The notes beneath the pieces are model-generated. The model had not been told where the DNA came from, ran no database searches, and saw only the letters and a list, made by a program, of their open reading frames with translations. From NCBI GenBank assembly GCA_964400105.1, contig CAYNTG010000027.1:1-26681 (forward strand): a DNA stretch of 26,681 bases. Direction: 5' to 3'. A program made the translations under genes and the position numbers. Shown here one piece after another: positions 25,402 through 26,681 of this stretch (the stretch's first letter is position 1; the number at the start of each line of letters is the position of its first letter). This stretch comes from CAYNTG01 sp964400105. Its GTDB lineage: Bacteria; UBP14; UBA6098.

Positions 25402-25474
25402 GCGGCGGCGGCCCGGACGGCGAGATTGCCTTAAAATGCGACGAATACCGCGCAGACAAGCGCCATGGATGATT
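25402..25474 (+). repeat. direct repeat, right copy, flanking the toxin-antitoxin module
   Basis: The partner of 24788-24860 in the same orientation. The two copies bracket 541 bases holding just the promoter and the two genes. The weaker leftward extension of the match (from about 25391) reaches the toxin stop codon. After it, 25475-25615 shows no gene or strong structure. Confidence 0.75.
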
Positions 25475-25615
25475 CATTTTCTCGGAATGACACTTGATAG
25501 CGGACGAATGACGGACTATATTTAAAAGTGAAAATAGCGTGCGGCGAGGAGAGCGATTTCGCTGGGCCGGTGAACATTAAATATGTGATATAGTGGAATG
25601 TATAATGTAGAATGT

Positions 25616-25645
25616 CGTGGGGATACCATGTATGGTGTCCCCACG
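25616..25645. repeat. long perfect-type hairpin in the repeat island
   Basis: A 14-bp stem (25616-25629 with 25632-25645), broken only by one T-G pair, closes on a two-base centre. No T-run follows. It looks like part of an interspersed palindromic element rather than a terminator, because no gene ends nearby. Confidence 0.6.
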
Positions 25646-25655
25646 GGACGACGCG

Positions 25656-25708
25656 GCAATCTCGCTGTAACAACGAGATTGCTTCGCCTTTGGCTCGCAA
25701 TGACGAGG
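25656..25708. repeat. hairpin and inverted CGTCATTGCGA-type repeat unit
   Basis: GCAATCTCG (25656-25664) pairs perfectly with CGAGATTGC (25674-25682) around a 9-nt loop, followed by TTCGCC and TCGCAATGACG (25698-25708). The CGAGATTGC core recurs in both repeats flanking the toxin-antitoxin genes, and the last 11 bases are the inverse of 24677-24687, so these elements are likely one family. Confidence 0.6.
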
Positions 25709-25749
25709 TGGTGGCGCTGGCGCGTGGGTGGCGATGGGAAGGGATGGGA

Positions 25750-25803
25750 TTTTTGCGGTCGGAATTATCATAATCAAATATTCCCTATCGACCGTAGCAA
25801 AAA
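25750..25803. other. large imperfect hairpin at the head of the tandem repeats
   Basis: TTTTTGC (25750-25756) pairs with GCAAAAA (25797-25803), GGTCG (25757-25761) with CGACC (25789-25793), and GAAT (25762-25765) with ATTC (25780-25783), with small bulges on the right arm. Its GGTCG/CGACC pair matches the hairpins that end each tandem unit, so it may be a diverged unit zero. Confidence 0.45.
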
Positions 25804-26110
25804 TCGTGACAGCGCGGTGGGACGGGTTTCAAACGAAAATCGCTGCCTACGACGACCCGGAACGGCGATATATTCAACCTCGGTCGCTGCATCGGCCTCG
25901 CCTGTCGCCGCTGGCGACCAAAAATCGTGACAGCGCGGAAGGGGGGGATTCAAGCGAAAATCGTTGGCTACGACGACCCGGAACGGAGCTTCATTTAAGC
26001 TCGATCGCCGGATCGGCCTCATCAGTCGGCATTGCCGACAAATCGTGACAGCGCGCGGCGCGGGGGAAATGCGGGAAACACCGCCTACGACCGAAGGAAA
26101 CACGTCTGTG
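25803..26110. repeat. tandem repeat of ~120 bp, two full units and a partial third
   Basis: Each unit begins ATCGTGACAGCGCG: unit 1 25803-25923 (121 bp), unit 2 25924-26041 (118 bp), and a diverged partial unit from 26042 to about 26110. Units 1 and 2 are about 79 percent identical by eye. Each full unit ends in a 6-bp hairpin: GTCGCC/GGCGAC (25904-25918) and GTCGGC/GCCGAC (26025-26039). The array adjoins the 3' end of the rlpA-like gene. No convincing protein is encoded on either strand. Confidence 0.7.
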
Positions 26111-26128
26111 CGCGCGGGCGCGGCAAAA

Positions 26129-26557
26129 TCATTCTTTGCTTTCGATAACCTCGATCTCGACCTCCGCCGTGCCATTTTCGATAAGGCCTATCTCAATCGC
26201 GGCGGCTTTTGAAAGATCGATAATCCGGCCCTTCAAAAATGGCCCTCTATCGTTCACGACGACCTCGACCGATTTATTATTATCGAGATTAGTTACCTTA
26301 ACGGTTGTGCCGAGTGGAAGCGTTCGGTGTGCGGCTGTAAATCCGTTCATGTCGAATATTTGCCCGCTCGATGTCGCTCGTCCGTGGAATTTCTCGCCGT
26401 AATAGCTTGCCATTCCTCTCTGCTTATCGAATACAAATTCACCGGGACGACCCTTTACCGGTCTTCGGACGATATAACGAGGCGCAGACACACACCCAGA
26501 AAGGAAGAAAATCACGATAATTGAAACCGGGATAGCAAATTTAAAAAAACGACTCAT
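26129..26557 (-). CDS. rlpA: RlpA-like septal-ring lipoprotein (double-psi beta-barrel)
   Basis: RlpA proteins are outer-membrane lipoproteins; in Pseudomonas aeruginosa RlpA is a lytic transglycosylase acting on stem-peptide-free peptidoglycan at division sites. The 142-aa product has a signal peptide with lipobox LSGC (Cys22) and a complete RlpA-like barrel: GMASYYGEKFHGRATSSG, TAAHRTLPLGTTVKVTNL and NDRGPFLKGRIIDLSKAAA. It lacks the SPOR domain that targets many RlpAs to the septum. The site I align with the catalytic Glu of P. aeruginosa RlpA is Gln66 here, while the partner Asp103 is kept with the same 37-residue spacing. The ATG overlaps the stop of an upstream gene by four bases. Confidence 0.9.
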   Translation of the reverse strand: MSRFFKFAIPVSIIVIFFLSGCVSAPRYIVRRPVKGRPGEFVFDKQRGMASYYGEKFHGRATSSGQIFDMNGFTAAHRTLPLGTTVKVTNLDNNKSVEVVVNDRGPFLKGRIIDLSKAAAIEIGLIENGTAEVEIEVIESKE

Positions 26558-26681
26558 CGATCTTGAGTAATGAGCGCGCCGGTGAGTTCCTTAGCGCTCG
26601 ACATCCCGTAGAAATCGCAATAACCGGCGATTTCCTCGATTGTATGTATCGATAAAAGTGGCGAACGGAACATCCCCGAAC
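26554..26681 (-). CDS. 3' end of an upstream gene, cut by the window edge
   Basis: An open frame runs from the window edge to a TGA overlapping the rlpA ATG (ATGA). The visible 41 residues end in IEEIAGYCDFYGMSSAKEL...LITQDR. The coding-like composition and four-base overlap support a real gene co-transcribed with rlpA. I do not recognise its family from this fragment. Confidence 0.6.
   Translation of the reverse strand, partial: SGMFRSPLLSIHTIEEIAGYCDFYGMSSAKELTGALITQDR

Noticed and set aside
25803..26110. Possible CRISPR array
   Set aside because: The repeating unit is about 120 bp with similarity throughout, not short identical repeats with unique spacers, and no cas gene is present.
25803..26110. 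Possible integron attC sites
   Set aside because: The hairpins lack recognisable R'/R'' core sites, and there are no gene cassettes or integrase between the units.
25431..26175. Several overlapping open frames of 66-133 codons on both strands in the repeat island
   Set aside because: They run through hairpins and tandem units, repeat themselves with the DNA, and lack domain or ribosome-site support; they look like by-products of repeat DNA.

Overview
This window looks like a chromosomal scaffold from a diderm (outer-membrane) bacterium, most plausibly an uncultured FCB-type lineage (Fibrobacteres-Chlorobi-Bacteroidetes and related candidate phyla). The clues are LpxA and a long LptD (lipid A and LPS export), a secreted protein with a PNPFN-type C-terminal sorting domain, and a lipoprotein with an N-terminal Ig-like domain of the kind common in Bacteroidetes-like genomes. 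A 100-N assembly gap inside one gene points to a draft or metagenome assembly. The phylum is an inference; no rRNA or tRNA gene was seen.

Layout. (1) 1-1663: radA behind a promoter and a structured leader, closed by a terminator. (2) 1691-2926, minus strand: a two-gene unit, a small membrane/coiled-coil protein then a secreted choice-of-anchor protein broken by the gap. (3) 3036-6321: divergent lptD with a large periplasmic N-terminal region. (4) 6543-6968: monocistronic HU gene with promoter and strong terminator. (5) 7041-9831: cysteine desulfurase and an Ig-like lipoprotein. (6) 9953-20968: a translation/RNA-metabolism gene string rimP-nusA-infB-ylxP(DUF503)-rbfA-nrnA-truB-ribF-rpsO-pnp-lpxA, mostly overlapping or tightly spaced, ending in a hairpin before convergent rpmB. 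(7) 21015-24537: rpmB (minus), divergent ispF, and polA (minus, convergent with ispF). (8) 24590-26110: an accessory island with a RelE-type toxin-antitoxin pair between two ~73-bp imperfect direct repeats, then about 730 bp of non-coding repeat DNA with several hairpins and a ~120-bp tandem repeat. (9) 26129-26681, minus: rlpA-like lipoprotein and the 3' end of an overlapping upstream gene.

How the genes work together. Most of the window is housekeeping: ribosome maturation (RimP, RbfA), transcription elongation (NusA), initiation (IF-2), RNA modification and decay (TruB, NrnA, PNPase), flavin cofactors (RibF), isoprenoid precursor synthesis (IspF), DNA replication and repair (PolA, RadA), and the outer envelope (LptD, LpxA, lipoproteins). 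The features that stand out are two promoters whose predicted start sites coincide exactly with ATG codons (lptD, ispF: possible leaderless mRNAs), the repeat-bracketed toxin-antitoxin module, a tandem repeat whose terminal hairpin shows a compensatory base change, an RlpA with Gln where the family's catalytic Glu is expected, and an LpxA with Thr at the acyl-chain 'ruler' position. I did not find a clear new multi-gene system; the repeat island is the best candidate for something undescribed.
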